A DNA stretch of 64,000 bases from Ramlibacter rhizophilus (GCF_004681965.1 NZ_SMLL01000006.1:124001-188000), one strand, 5' to 3'; positions 27,283 to 36,572 are shown, numbered from the stretch's first letter. A program made the numbers and translations. Notes: a model not told the origin generated them from the sequence alone.

Positions 27283-28794
27283 TCAGACGCGCCAGATAGC
27301 TCGCAAGGAGCGCATGAGCGCACCTTGTGAGCGGAAATTCGCAAACACCCCAAAGCACACGAGTAACGGGATTGCAAGCACCAACACATCTAACCATTGC
27401 GCACTGCCGAACGCACTGACCGTGATTAGCAGTGAATACATAGCTACGCCCCAGAACAGCGTTCGGCTTCGTTGACGCTGCACAGCATCTTCGTTCGATC
27501 CAGCCATCCTGCAGAAGACGCCCGCATCGATCGAAGCGCGTAGAGCCCACGCAAGCGCCACACCGACGATCCCAAGGATATCCAGAAGCAGTAAGAGCGC
27601 CGGAATGTAGAGACACACCTCGACGAGGTGCACCTTCGCAATGAGATCGGTTCGGCCCGTCGACTGTACTTGTGCAAAGTGAACTTGTGCCAAGCAGTTC
27701 AGTAGCGTCGCGGCCAGGAGGATTCGGAGGACCTTCACGCTATCTTCGGCCAGCTCCCCACCACCTATGATCTTAATCACTGCCGGCGCTCCGAAACTCA
27801 AGGACCCCGCCGCAAGTGCACACGCAGTTGCGATCCAGAAAGCCGTCTGCATAGGCAGCGCCGAGGGTGGCATCCGAGTATCGCGGTTCGCGAAGAGTCG
27901 GACGAACGCAGGGAAAAGAACGGGCATAACTGCTGCTGGCAGGAGCGTCAAACGGGTTGCGATCTCGTAGGGAGTCACGTACCGGGCGACGTCCTCTGCG
28001 GATCGAACTAGGCCGAGGTAAAAGCGATCCATGTACATCATGATCGGCCCGACAAGGTTCGAGACCGTCAGCCATGCTCCGAACCGCAGCAATGGGCGAA
28101 GTGTGAGAACCGCGTCGACCGCACCTGAGAGGCGAATGGGCGCGAGGCGATGGCACTCGCGGAACAGAAGGGCTGCCCATATGGCACGCACGGCGACGAG
28201 GACCGCACACGATAGCGACAGCGACGGCATCCACAAGCTTGCCGCGGCAGGCCCAGCGTAGCTGAGCACGCCCATGAGCGACCTGATCCAGTTGAGCTCC
28301 CAGAACCGCTGCTCGGCGGCAAGCACACCGGAATACAACGCGCCTAGCAAGACGGGGGCCGCTGCCAACCCTAGCACGCGTAGCGCGAGCGTTACATCGG
28401 CCAATAGGTCGGCATCTCCCACGAGTGATGCCAGCCGCGGCGCAAAGTACAACATAGCTGCGCCGACGAAAAGACCGATCACAAGCACGACTGTGGTGGC
28501 GCTGCCGATGACCCCGCCCGACTCGTCGGCTGATGAGTTTCGGCGAGACAACCAGTAGGTGATCGCAGTTCCGATCCCCAGATCAAGCACGGAGAGATAG
28601 AGGACACCCGCCATCATCATCATCAAGAGCCCAAAGCGGGTCAGCCCAAGCGCTTGAATGAGAATCGGAAGCGCGCACATGGCCGCCGCGAGCGGCAGGA
28701 GGAGTCCGGCCGCGCTATACAGGAGGTCTCGCTGGCGGGGCCCCTGGTTGACGTGATGCGTCAAACTGCGTCTCGATGGTTTGGTTGGTGACAC
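27283..28794 (-). CDS. Wzx-like polysaccharide flippase (MOP/MATE superfamily)
   Basis: This 503-residue membrane protein has about twelve to fourteen helices and no large soluble domain, in the pattern of O-antigen/EPS flippases (YLSVLDLGIGTAITYWLSRR near the N-terminus; PIMMYMDRFYLG mid-protein). It would move lipid-linked oligosaccharide across the inner membrane. The start is GTG at 28794; a later internal start cannot be excluded. With the methyltransferase gene it forms a two-gene lower-GC unit between two high-GC core blocks. No polymerase or ligase gene is adjacent. Confidence 0.82.
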   Translation of the reverse strand: MSPTKPSRRSLTHHVNQGPRQRDLLYSAAGLLLPLAAAMCALPILIQALGLTRFGLLMMMMAGVLYLSVLDLGIGTAITYWLSRRNSSADESGGVIGSATTVVLVIGLFVGAAMLYFAPRLASLVGDADLLADVTLALRVLGLAAAPVLLGALYSGVLAAEQRFWELNWIRSLMGVLSYAGPAAASLWMPSLSLSCAVLVAVRAIWAALLFRECHRLAPIRLSGAVDAVLTLRPLLRFGAWLTVSNLVGPIMMYMDRFYLGLVRSAEDVARYVTPYEIATRLTLLPAAVMPVLFPAFVRLFANRDTRMPPSALPMQTAFWIATACALAAGSLSFGAPAVIKIIGGGELAEDSVKVLRILLAATLLNCLAQVHFAQVQSTGRTDLIAKVHLVEVCLYIPALLLLLDILGIVGVALAWALRASIDAGVFCRMAGSNEDAVQRQRSRTLFWGVAMYSLLITVSAFGSAQWLDVLVLAIPLLVCFGVFANFRSQGALMRSLRAIWRV

Positions 28795-28883
28795 ATAGCC
28801 ACGCTAGGCACTGCCGCGCCACTCTGGAGAGATGGCAAGGCCGTACGCGTCCGAAGAAAGCGCCAATGCTATCCTCCCCGCCC

Positions 28884-29237
28884 ATGAAGCTCATCGCCAA
28901 GTGGCTCCTCAGCGCCATCGCCCTGCTCTTCGTGGCGAACATCTACACGGGTGTGGACGTGCCCAACTTCAGCTCGGCGCTGATCGCGGCTTTCGTGATT
29001 GGTCTCCTGAACATGGTGGTGCGGCCCGTGCTGGTGGTGCTCACCCTGCCGGTGACGCTGGTCACGCTGGGGCTGTTCCTCTTCGTGATCAATGCGCTGA
29101 TGTTCTGGGCCGCCTCCGGGCTGCTGGACGGCTTCCATGTGCGGGGCTTCGGCGCGGCGCTGCTGGGCTCCCTGATCTACTCGTTCCTGGGCGTGATCAT
29201 CGATTCAGCGCTCGAGCGCCTGTTCTCGAAGAAGTGA
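28884..29237 (+). CDS. Holin-like membrane protein (Phage_holin_4_2 / DUF360 family)
   Basis: This 117-residue protein has four predicted membrane helices (MKLIAKWLLSAIALLFVANI, then segments around residues 34-55, 58-78 and 88-108). The IAAFVIGLLNMVVRPVLVVLTLPVTL pattern is typical of the family annotated as phage holin 4_2, which is widespread in genomes without prophages. No phage gene is nearby, so a lysis role is not supported. Its 3' end overlaps the convergent metalloprotease gene by 33 bp. Confidence 0.82.
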   Translation: MKLIAKWLLSAIALLFVANIYTGVDVPNFSSALIAAFVIGLLNMVVRPVLVVLTLPVTLVTLGLFLFVINALMFWAASGLLDGFHVRGFGAALLGSLIYSFLGVIIDSALERLFSKK

Positions 29238-30716
29238 TTCCACCTGCCGCACGCGGGTGTCGATGATCGACGCCTCGATGTGGTCTGACCCCGATCCTCG
29301 CCGCGCCAGGTCCTGCGCCGCGCGCAAGCGATCCATGGCCGCCGCGTAATCCATCCAGGCGACCTGCGCCTCCGCCTCGGCGCGCACGGCGCGCGCTGGC
29401 TGGCCCTGCGCGGCGTGGGCAGTCGCCAGGAGCTGCCATGCCGTGCCGTCCTGCGGATGCAGCGCCACCCAGGTCTGGAGCTTCTGCGCCGCCTGCGCGG
29501 GCTGGCCGGCTCGCAAAGCCGCCCGGGCCGACAGCAGGACCTCGGGCCGACCGCTGCCCGTCGCTTCATCGACCCACGGCGCGATGCGCTGCCTGTCGTT
29601 CGCCGCGAGCGCGATCTCGCCCGCGAGCACGCGCGAAGCGCGCATGGCCGCCGGCTGTTGCTGCACCTTGGCCCCGAGCTGGTCGACCAGGCGCAGCGCG
29701 GTCGCATGGTCACCCAGCTTGGAGGCCGCCAGCGCGCCCGCATAGAGTACGCCAGCCTGCCGCAGATCCCCGGCATCGGCCGGCGTGGAACTGGCCTCGC
29801 GCAGCACGTTGCGCAGGGCTTCAGTCCCCCCGGCGGACAAGGCGCGCGCCCGCGCGGCCATCATGGCGTGCTCCCAATCGACCGGTGCGGCGCTGCGGCC
29901 GCCCAGGACCTGGCGCGACTGCATGTCCGCCAGACGCTCGGTGGTGAGCGGGTGGGTGCGCAGGTAGGGGTAGGCGCCGTCGTCGTTCAGGCGCGACTGC
30001 TGCTGCAGCTTCTCGAACATGCCCGCAAAGCCCTGGGGCTGGAAGCCTGCCTGGCTCATGATGCCGAGCCCCACCCGGTCCGCCTCGCGCTCCATCTCGC
30101 GCGAGAAATTGAGCTGGTTCTGCACGGCCAGCGCCTGGCCGCCGGTCATCACCGCCTTGCCGGCTTCCGGGCTCTTGGCCGCCGCCAGGGCGCCGAGGAT
30201 CATGGCGCCGATCATCCAGGGGGTCTGGCGCTTCTCGCGCGACATCAGCCGCGCGATGTGGCGCTGCGTGACGTGGCTCAACTCGTGCGCCAGCACGGCG
30301 GCCAGCTCGTCGCGCGAGCCGCTGCTGGCCACCAGCCCCAGGTGCAGGCCGAGCCAGCCGCCCGGCAGGGCGAAGGCGTTGATGCTGCGGTCCTTCCCGA
30401 GCAGGACCTGCCAGGCAAAGCGCTGGTCGAGCTCGGTGTTCAGATCGCCCCGCTGCCGCGCAGCCGCGAGCAGCGGCTGCCACAGGCTCATCACGTACTC
30501 GTGCAGGAGAGGGTCGTCGATGTAGTCGGGGTCGCGATAGAGCTCGCGCGCGATGCGGTCACCGATGCGGCGCTCGGTGCTGGCGGAGATGTCGCTGCTG
30601 TCGCCGAGGCTGGGCAGTTGCGCACTGGCCGGCCCAGCAGGGGTGAACGCCACCGAGAGGGCCAGCACCAGCGCGGCGAGCCCCGGCCGGCGGCCTCGTA
30701 TCATCGAATCCTTCAT
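29205..30716 (-). CDS. bepA: M48 family metalloprotease with TPR region, BepA-like
   Basis: This 503-residue periplasmic protein has a signal peptide ending at PASAQ (about residue 33), an M48 zinc-protease domain with the HExxH motif in [14 protein letters not shown] (about residue 145) and a C-terminal helical TPR region. This is the layout of BepA (YfgC), which checks outer-membrane protein and LptD assembly. ATG at 30716 is favoured over two further upstream starts because it leaves a normal signal peptide and does not run into the divergent moaC start, 22 bp away. Length is close to BepA (487 residues). Confidence 0.85.
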   Translation of the reverse strand: MKDSMIRGRRPGLAALVLALSVAFTPAGPASAQLPSLGDSSDISASTERRIGDRIARELYRDPDYIDDPLLHEYVMSLWQPLLAAARQRGDLNTELDQRFAWQVLLGKDRSINAFALPGGWLGLHLGLVASSGSRDELAAVLAHELSHVTQRHIARLMSREKRQTPWMIGAMILGALAAAKSPEAGKAVMTGGQALAVQNQLNFSREMEREADRVGLGIMSQAGFQPQGFAGMFEKLQQQSRLNDDGAYPYLRTHPLTTERLADMQSRQVLGGRSAAPVDWEHAMMAARARALSAGGTEALRNVLREASSTPADAGDLRQAGVLYAGALAASKLGDHATALRLVDQLGAKVQQQPAAMRASRVLAGEIALAANDRQRIAPWVDEATGSGRPEVLLSARAALRAGQPAQAAQKLQTWVALHPQDGTAWQLLATAHAAQGQPARAVRAEAEAQVAWMDYAAAMDRLRAAQDLARRGSGSDHIEASIIDTRVRQVESLLREQALER

Positions 30717-30738
30717 CGAACAGCTTTCGCACCTTCCC

Positions 30739-31233
30739 ATGAGTGGATTGACGCATTTTGACGCCCAAGGACAAGCCCACATGGTGGACGTGTCCGGGAA
30801 AGCCGTAACTCATCGCATCGCGAAGGCGGAGGGGCGCATCCGCATGGAGCGTGCGACGCTGGAACTGGTGAAGTCGGGGACGGCAAAGAAAGGCGACGTG
30901 CTGGGCGTGGCGCGCATCGCGGGGATCATGGCGGCGAAGCGGACGAGTGAGCTGATTCCGCTGTGTCATCCGGTGCCGTTGACGCGGGTGGCGGTGGAGT
31001 TCGAGGTCGATGAAAGTCGATCGGCGGTTTTTTGTGCTGCGACAGCAGAAACACTGGGTGTGACTGGGGTTGAGATGGAAGCGCTCACCGCCGTCCAAAT
31101 GGCGCTCCTCACCATTTACGACATGTGCAAAGCTGTGGATCGGGGGATGGTCATGGACGGCATCCGCCTGTTAGAAAAACAGGGGGGCAAGAGCGGCTCC
31201 TGGCACGCCCCCACGCCTGAGCATGGCAGCTAA
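30739..31233 (+). CDS. moaC: Cyclic pyranopterin monophosphate synthase
   Basis: This 164-residue enzyme forms cyclic pyranopterin monophosphate in molybdenum-cofactor synthesis. The family motifs [33 protein letters not shown] and [23 protein letters not shown], plus the KQGGKSG end, are all present. It is isolated from other moa genes here. Its last codons overlap the start of a lower-GC glycosyltransferase gene by 11 bp. Base use becomes visibly less GC-rich from about 31010 onward within the gene, as if a recombination boundary lies nearby. Confidence 0.95.
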   Translation: MSGLTHFDAQGQAHMVDVSGKAVTHRIAKAEGRIRMERATLELVKSGTAKKGDVLGVARIAGIMAAKRTSELIPLCHPVPLTRVAVEFEVDESRSAVFCAATAETLGVTGVEMEALTAVQMALLTIYDMCKAVDRGMVMDGIRLLEKQGGKSGSWHAPTPEHGS

Positions 31234-32200
31234 CGTGCAGTCTGATACGGCTGTCCCGGAGCCCAGCGGTGCGCAGGTTGCCGTTTTGATGTCTACATTC
31301 AACGGCGCCAACTTCGTCATAGAGCAGCTTGCATCGATCCTGTCGCAACTGCCACCGGGGGGTCGCGTCTTGATTCGTGACGACGGATCCAGCGATGGGA
31401 CAGCTGATGTCATCGCGAGCCTCGAAGATCCCCGGATCGAGCTCCTTATCGGATCCAACCTTGGATTCGCCGCCAGCTTCCTTACCTTGCTAGGCGAGGC
31501 AAGCGAGAAGTTCGACGTCTTCTTCTTCGCTGATCAGGACGACGTTTGGCTCCCGGGGAAGATGCAGCGCGCCTTGGCGGCTATTTCGTCGCGTCCATCC
31601 ACCGTCCCTGTGCTTTATTGCTCGCGTCAGACGCTCGTTGACTCGGACCTCCGTTTTATCTCCCATTCGCAGCGGTTCACTCACGCGCCGTCGTTCCGTA
31701 ATGCACTGTGCGAGAACATCGTGACCGGCTGCACTGCTGCGCTGAATCGATCCGCCGCGTTGGCCGTTGCACGCACCGGGAACCTCGAAGACATATATTT
31801 TCACGACTGGTGGGCCTACCTCGTGGTCTCTGCACTCGGCTGCGTGATCTTCGACGACGAGTCTCGGATTTTGTACCGGCAGCACGCTCGCAATGTTGTG
31901 GGCCGCGGTGCTGGAGCGCAGCAGTATCTGCAGACCTTGGCTTTCATGCTCAAGCGAAGCTGGGCGCATATCCTATTTCGGCAGGCTCGCAACTTCGGTT
32001 TGGTGTACGGGTCCGACCTACCGCCCGAAAAGCGCCGCGAGCTAGAGCAGTTCTTGGACCCTGGCCGCGCCACTCGGCTTGCGCGGCTCCTTCTTTCCCC
32101 GGTCCGCCGGCGGCATTCGTGGGTTGACGAGCTTCTTTTCCGAGGTGTTCTGTTGGCTGAAATCCTCAGTGGGCGGGGCTTGTTGCCAGCGCCCCGCTAG
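31223..32200 (+). CDS. GT2 family glycosyltransferase (rhamnosyltransferase-like)
   Basis: This 325-residue glycosyltransferase of family 2 (GT-A fold) has the nucleotide-binding start [21 protein letters not shown], the RDDGSSDGT motif (about 52-60) and [13 protein letters not shown] (about 101-113) carrying the metal-binding acidic residues. The DQDDVW form is common in dTDP-rhamnose transferases acting on surface glycans. The ATG lies inside the end of moaC. GC is lower than in the flanking core. It opens the variable surface locus; the acceptor is unknown. Confidence 0.82.
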   Translation: MAANVQSDTAVPEPSGAQVAVLMSTFNGANFVIEQLASILSQLPPGGRVLIRDDGSSDGTADVIASLEDPRIELLIGSNLGFAASFLTLLGEASEKFDVFFFADQDDVWLPGKMQRALAAISSRPSTVPVLYCSRQTLVDSDLRFISHSQRFTHAPSFRNALCENIVTGCTAALNRSAALAVARTGNLEDIYFHDWWAYLVVSALGCVIFDDESRILYRQHARNVVGRGAGAQQYLQTLAFMLKRSWAHILFRQARNFGLVYGSDLPPEKRRELEQFLDPGRATRLARLLLSPVRRRHSWVDELLFRGVLLAEILSGRGLLPAPR

Positions 32201-32288
32201 GTACGCCCTTCGAACGTTTTACGACGACCACGTCACCACATACTGTGACAGAATGTACTGTGCACTTGCGGCTTTACAGGAGTTGACT

Positions 32289-32813
32289 ATGTGCGGCACT
32301 TCGCTGCAGCGCGTTCGCGGATTCAACATTATTGAACTGATGGTGGTGGTTGCAATCATCGGCATCTTGGCTGCGGTTGCGTTGCCGCTTTACAGAGACA
32401 ATACCCTGCGCGCGAACATGTCCGAAGCCGTGCTTGCGGGAAGTACGTGCCGCACAGCGGTGTCGGACGGCTGGTCCCGCGAAGTGAATTCTCCCGGTGC
32501 TGGTAATTGGGGCTGCGAAACCGTGGTTGCATCTTCTAAATTTGTTCGCCGAATTCAGACAACGGAGCATGGCGAAATCCGCATCCAATTGCAGAACGTC
32601 AATGACTTGAGCGGGCGGTTTATTTACCTGAAGCCTTATGCGACAGCCGTTCCGCCTCTGGTGGGCGGCGGAAACTTCGCTGCCGGACAGTCAGCTAGGA
32701 GTTGGAAATGCGGCGTCGCTGACAACGACCCGCTCGGCGAGCAACTCGCGTCTGCGCTACCAAGCACGTGCCGCGATCGGATCAACCTGCTGAGCGCCAC
32801 GTGGGCACCCTAA
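32289..32813 (+). CDS. Type IV pilin, second (variant) copy
   Basis: This 174-residue prepilin has an 11-residue leader ending in Gly, cleaved before Phe, then the N-terminal helix [20 protein letters not shown] with the essential Glu at position 5. The globular part carries four Cys in the same order as the main PilA at 36047-36529 (STCRT, WGCE, WKCG, STCRD), so it is a diverged paralogue with a 12-residue extension after the last Cys. An SD (CAGGAG) precedes ATG 32289. Unlike pilA I see no sigma-54 site upstream. GC is low. It may be an alternative major pilin, a minor pilin or a weakly used copy. Confidence 0.85.
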   Translation: MCGTSLQRVRGFNIIELMVVVAIIGILAAVALPLYRDNTLRANMSEAVLAGSTCRTAVSDGWSREVNSPGAGNWGCETVVASSKFVRRIQTTEHGEIRIQLQNVNDLSGRFIYLKPYATAVPPLVGGGNFAAGQSARSWKCGVADNDPLGEQLASALPSTCRDRINLLSATWAP

Positions 32814-32817
32814 GCAT

Positions 32818-33978
32818 CTAGGGGCCGCCGCTGCGCCAGTTAGGCGCCCGTATCTGGCTGCAGTCGATCCGAGCCGCGGACCCTCGAACTTCATCGACGG
32901 TCCCTACAAAAACTGGGTTGAGGCTCCGCCAGAACTTGTACATGACCCGGCCATCGTCGAGCACATACAACTTGGTGTCGGAGTCGCTGTACATGCGCGC
33001 GAACGCCCCCTCCACCCTCGTCGTCGCACTGGTTTTCGGTGGAAAGAATCTGGGGCACAACTTTTCGACAGCCGAGAAAACGTCTTCCAGGTTGGCTCCT
33101 GGCGGATGATCGGAGACAGGGGGCCGATCATCCGTCCGTTCCAATGGGCACACCCAAAACCCGACTGGCGGCGCATCACCCCCTCCCTCCGGCAGCTCGC
33201 GCTTCAAGATCGCCGCGATGCTCCGCGACGGCAGCAAGCCACACGATTTTCCAAGCGAAAGACCATGGCTGTGCAGCATTTGGTCAACGGCTTGGCGCAC
33301 TCCGGCCGATGGCTGGCCACTCGTGTCCGTCTGGGACGGTAGCGTCGGTAGAACAAGCCTTACCGTTTCCGAACTACTGACCAGATGCTCCAGCGCCGCG
33401 GCTTCCCGCTGTCCGATCACCGTCAGATTCACCCAGCGCGCCCCGCTCGGAAAGAGGGGCGCAATCAGGGAGTAGGAGATATTGGTCACGGTGACGTAAG
33501 TGACCGACGATTCCTGAGGGACCCCGTCCACATGGAAGTAAGGCGCAGTGCCCCAGCGCAACCAAGCCCACGTGTTCCACGGCGGCGACTGCACCAACAG
33601 GAATGCCTGCAGCCCCATGATCATCGCCACCAGCGACAGCTGGAATCCTCGACTGACTGAAAGACAGCGGATCAACCCGACCGTCAAAGGACCGAGGATG
33701 ACCAGTATGGGTATGAAGTATCGGCCGTTACCGGACGTCGCGAGCCATGCACCTGTGGCCAGCAAGGTGACCACGAGCAGCCGTGCCGCACGGCGGGGCT
33801 CCTGCGGCGGCCGCTTGCCCATGAGAGAGAAGCAAAAGAGAGCAGCCGCCAACAAAACGACGACAGCAAACCGAACATCGGGAGCGGGGATCTCCACATA
33901 GATGTTGGCTTCGGGCGAGACCATATCGAACGGCCTCATGAGTACATCGACCCAGTCGTCGGGTTTGAAGCGGATCAC
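32818..33978 (-). CDS. GT-C-like membrane glycosyltransferase, C-terminal part of a split gene
   Basis: This 386-residue frame has three to four membrane helices at residues about 35-125, then a soluble C-terminal domain. It begins VIRFKPDDWVDVLMRPFD, which looks like the direct continuation of the upstream frame (which ends NLNRFAGIL) rather than a natural N-terminus. The GTG at 33976-33978 overlaps the upstream stop as GTGA. Either a one-base frameshift near 33985-33992 has split one gene, or the two halves are translated by coupling. Together they resemble large multi-spanning GT-C-type transferases. It ends 4 bp from the convergent variant pilin gene. Confidence 0.6.
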   Translation of the reverse strand: MIRFKPDDWVDVLMRPFDMVSPEANIYVEIPAPDVRFAVVVLLAAALFCFSLMGKRPPQEPRRAARLLVVTLLATGAWLATSGNGRYFIPILVILGPLTVGLIRCLSVSRGFQLSLVAMIMGLQAFLLVQSPPWNTWAWLRWGTAPYFHVDGVPQESSVTYVTVTNISYSLIAPLFPSGARWVNLTVIGQREAAALEHLVSSSETVRLVLPTLPSQTDTSGQPSAGVRQAVDQMLHSHGLSLGKSCGLLPSRSIAAILKRELPEGGGDAPPVGFWVCPLERTDDRPPVSDHPPGANLEDVFSAVEKLCPRFFPPKTSATTRVEGAFARMYSDSDTKLYVLDDGRVMYKFWRSLNPVFVGTVDEVRGSAARIDCSQIRAPNWRSGGP

Positions 33979-34778
33979 AAAATTCCCGCGAACCGATTTA
34001 GATTGCTAAACCATTCGTGATACAGCGGATAGATCGGATTCCCGTACTGCTGCCACAACTGAAATCCCCACCATCCATAAGCGATCAATCCACCGATGAA
34101 GGAGAGAAGCATTCCTATCGAGAGGCGTGCTGCGGCTTGCGGCACCGCCTTGGTGCCGATCAACCACATCACAGGCATCACAAGCGCAATTGGCCCGTTG
34201 CTCAATTTGAATCCAACCGCGATCCCAGCCAACAGGCCGGAGAGTGCCACTTTTCGGCGGTCAGACGGACCTCCGTCAAGGAGCGTGCAGACAGCAAACG
34301 CCCAAAGGAGAGGAATCGCAGCCAAGAAGTCATTGGAGGTTGAATCCAGTAGCGACAGCGTTACGCCGCCCATGAACGCTAGAAAGACGCCACTCAGTCG
34401 CAGCAGGAAGTCCATCCACGTGCGGCCAGGGCAGCACCACCGGGCAATCATCCAGACAGCGGGAACGGCAAGTGACGCGATCGACGCGAGTGCGCCGCCA
34501 GCGACAACGCCTGAAACCCCTGCAGTCGCGAGGCGGTACATCGGCCAATACAGATAGGGGTACTGGCTGCTCTGCGAAGCAGCCGCAAGGAGGTCGCGGT
34601 CGAACCTTGGGGACTGGGCAATCCATCCGAGATAAACGTGGTGGTTGAGCGCATCCCAGCTCAGACCCAGCCCACCGAGCGCGACAGGCACAGCCATGAA
34701 AGCAAAGAGTCCCAGCAGCCACACTAACGCCGGCTCGCAGGCAAGAAGCAAGCGTGGTGGCGAAGACTCCAGATTCAT
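33975..34778 (-). CDS. GT-C-like membrane glycosyltransferase, N-terminal part of a split gene
   Basis: This 267-residue frame has about six membrane helices and the early motif LSWDALNHHVYLGWIAQSPR with acidic and His residues in the first periplasmic loop, as in GT-C enzymes that use polyprenyl-phosphate sugars. The last residues GNPIYPLYHEWFSNLNRF are the kind of loop followed by more sequence in full-length relatives, so the protein appears truncated. It starts 4 bp after the GT2 gene, forming an operon with it. If joined to the next frame the total is about 650 residues. A GT2 plus GT-C pair beside pilin genes suggests pilin or surface-glycan glycosylation. Confidence 0.6.
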   Translation of the reverse strand: MNLESSPPRLLLACEPALVWLLGLFAFMAVPVALGGLGLSWDALNHHVYLGWIAQSPRFDRDLLAAASQSSQYPYLYWPMYRLATAGVSGVVAGGALASIASLAVPAVWMIARWCCPGRTWMDFLLRLSGVFLAFMGGVTLSLLDSTSNDFLAAIPLLWAFAVCTLLDGGPSDRRKVALSGLLAGIAVGFKLSNGPIALVMPVMWLIGTKAVPQAAARLSIGMLLSFIGGLIAYGWWGFQLWQQYGNPIYPLYHEWFSNLNRFAGIL

Positions 34779-34782
34779 AGAG

Positions 34783-35976
34783 CTAAGCTTTCGAATGGCT
34801 TGGCGACGAGCGCCAGGTCAGCGCCACCGCGCCGGCAAATAGCGCACCCGCGGCGGTCTGGGTGCCCAGCACCACCAGCGTCACCGCGGGGATGGCATGC
34901 CGCATCACCGACCGCGGATCCAAATTCCCGAAACCCGACGAACTCCATGCATCCACAAGGCTCACCGACCATCCGCAGCCGGCCACGAGGAGTGCCGCTC
35001 CCACTAGCAGGCCCATCTCGATCGAGCCGAAGCGCTCGACACGCTCAAGCCATCGGGGCTTGGGCACGACGCCAGCCATGACGCCAATCCATTTGGTGAG
35101 GACAGCGAGCTGCACCAACTGCAACCCGACAATAACCGCCCCAGCCATGTAAAGAAGCGAGTGGATGTCGAGTCCGATCGAAGCCACTACCACGGACTTG
35201 CTTTGAAGGGCCAGGAACCCCATGGCACCCACGAGAAACAACGCCACACCTGGATAAAGAAATAACCAGCGAGGGCAGAAGAGCAGGAGGAAGCGCAGGT
35301 GTCGCCAGCCATCGCGCCAGGTGCGCAGGTGGGGGGGCCGACCACGGCCGTCGGGTCGTAGAACGGTCGGAACCTCCTCGATCCGCAATCCCGCGAGTGC
35401 CGCCTTGGCAACCATCTCGCTGGCGAACTCCATGCCTTCCGTCGCGAGGCTGAGCCGCAGAATGGATTCGCGTGAAAATCCGCGCAAGCCGCAGTGAAAA
35501 TCTCCGATCGCGATCCGGAAAAATCGGCGTCCGATGAAACTGAGGACAGGATTGCCGAGATGCCGGTGCAATGCTGGCATCGCGCCGGGTTCGATGCCCC
35601 CCTTGAACCGGTTGCCCATCACCAGTTCCGCACCGGATCGCAGGCGGGCGACGAACGCGGCCAATGTCGAGAAATCGTAGCTCTCGTCTGCGTCGCCCAT
35701 GATGATGCAGCGGCCGCGCGCAGCGTGCACACCGGCCATCAAAGCCGCGCCGTAGCCACGACGATCCACACGAATGACTCGCGCTCCCGCGGCAGCAGCA
35801 AGCCGGTCGGACCCATCAGTCGAGCCGTTATCCGCAACCAGCACTTCGCCCTTCACGCCGTGGCTTGCCAGGAAACCGCGTGCAGCACTGATGCAGGCCT
35901 GGACTGTCCGCGCCTCGTTGAGGCAGGGCATCAAGATGGTCAGTTCAAGTTCCTCGCCGTCGCACGGCGTAGGCAT
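34783..35976 (-). CDS. Membrane GT2 glycosyltransferase (polyprenyl-phosphate sugar synthase-like)
   Basis: The 397-residue protein has an N-terminal GT2 domain (LTILMPCLNEARTVQACI, VADNGSTDGS, IMGDADESYDF with the DxD-type acidic residues, VMGNRFKGG) and about four C-terminal membrane helices. This is the dolichol/undecaprenyl-phosphate glycosyltransferase layout; such enzymes load a sugar on the lipid carrier for a GT-C transferase. ATG at 35976 is chosen over GTG 36000 because the latter abuts the pilA terminator; neither has a clear SD. The gene leads directly into the split GT-C-like gene. GC is lower than the core. Confidence 0.82.
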   Translation of the reverse strand: MPTPCDGEELELTILMPCLNEARTVQACISAARGFLASHGVKGEVLVADNGSTDGSDRLAAAAGARVIRVDRRGYGAALMAGVHAARGRCIIMGDADESYDFSTLAAFVARLRSGAELVMGNRFKGGIEPGAMPALHRHLGNPVLSFIGRRFFRIAIGDFHCGLRGFSRESILRLSLATEGMEFASEMVAKAALAGLRIEEVPTVLRPDGRGRPPHLRTWRDGWRHLRFLLLFCPRWLFLYPGVALFLVGAMGFLALQSKSVVVASIGLDIHSLLYMAGAVIVGLQLVQLAVLTKWIGVMAGVVPKPRWLERVERFGSIEMGLLVGAALLVAGCGWSVSLVDAWSSSGFGNLDPRSVMRHAIPAVTLVVLGTQTAAGALFAGAVALTWRSSPSHSKA

Positions 35977-36009
35977 CGATTGAAAGTCGCTGCGCAACAC
36001 AATTAGAAA

Positions 36010-36032
36010 AGGGGCCGTAAGGCCCCTTCCTC
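36010..36032 (-). terminator. Intrinsic terminator of pilA
   Basis: Reading on the minus strand, GGGGCC-TTAC-GGCCCC is followed by TTTTCT. It lies 15-37 bases after the pilA stop and just before the GT2 gene, so it should limit but may not abolish read-through into the glycosyltransferase genes. Confidence 0.8.
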
Positions 36033-36046
36033 AAGTAATGTCCAGA

Positions 36047-36529
36047 TCAGCCGCGGCAGGAGCCGGGCAGGAACTTGGTGGGCATGGCATTGGTGGCGTC
36101 AGGTCCGCAGATCCACTTGAACACCGGAGCGCCCATGTGTCCGGTCGTAGCCGGGTTCTTCGCGGTGGTGTCGTCGTGGTAGGGGGTGAGCATCACGGCT
36201 TTGCCATCGATCGTGGTGTCGTTGAAACCCGTCGCGGTCACGGTGATGACGCCTGTCGTGCCGGTCGTGATGCTCGCCACGTACTTGCTAGAGGCGGTGG
36301 TGCTCTCACAGCCCCAGCCGTTCGCGCTGAACGTCGTCGCCGTACCCGACTGATACACCTCCGTGATCGTCGTGCGGCAAGCCGAAGCCGCCAGCACCAC
36401 TTCGGACATCTTCGCCCGCTTGGTGTAGTCCTGGTAAGCAGGCAGGGCCACGGCGGCCAGGATGCCGATGATCGCAACAACGATCATCAGTTCGATCAGG
36501 GTGAAACCCTTTTGCAGTTGACGCTTCAT
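36047..36529 (-). CDS. pilA: Type IV major pilin
   Basis: This 160-residue prepilin has a short 8-residue leader MKRQLQKG cleaved by PilD before Phe, then [22 protein letters not shown] with Glu5. The globular domain is Thr/Ser-rich with four Cys (SACRT, WGCES, WICGP, GSCRG), ending at a Cys loop as in group-type PilA. An excellent SD (GGAGG) precedes ATG 36529. A sigma-54 promoter lies upstream and an intrinsic terminator downstream, so it is transcribed as a single highly expressed unit. The Thr-rich surface is a plausible target for O-glycosylation by the adjacent transferases. Confidence 0.95.
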   Translation of the reverse strand: MKRQLQKGFTLIELMIVVAIIGILAAVALPAYQDYTKRAKMSEVVLAASACRTTITEVYQSGTATTFSANGWGCESTTASSKYVASITTGTTGVITVTATGFNDTTIDGKAVMLTPYHDDTTAKNPATTGHMGAPVFKWICGPDATNAMPTKFLPGSCRG

Positions 36530-36572
36530 AAAACCTCCGGTGGTGAAAAGCGTTGGGGAGCCCGGCTCATAG

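Noticed and set aside
28884..29237. Holin-like gene as a sign of a prophage
   Set aside because: This family is common outside phages and no capsid, terminase, integrase or lysin gene is near.
32201..32288. Sigma-54 promoter for the second pilin
   Set aside because: The nearest match (around TGTGCACTTGCGG) lacks the GG element and correct spacing.
26274..36529. Insertion sequence or integrase to explain the lower-GC blocks
   Set aside because: I saw no transposase or integrase frame, no terminal repeats and no flanking direct repeats; exchange by homologous recombination is more likely.
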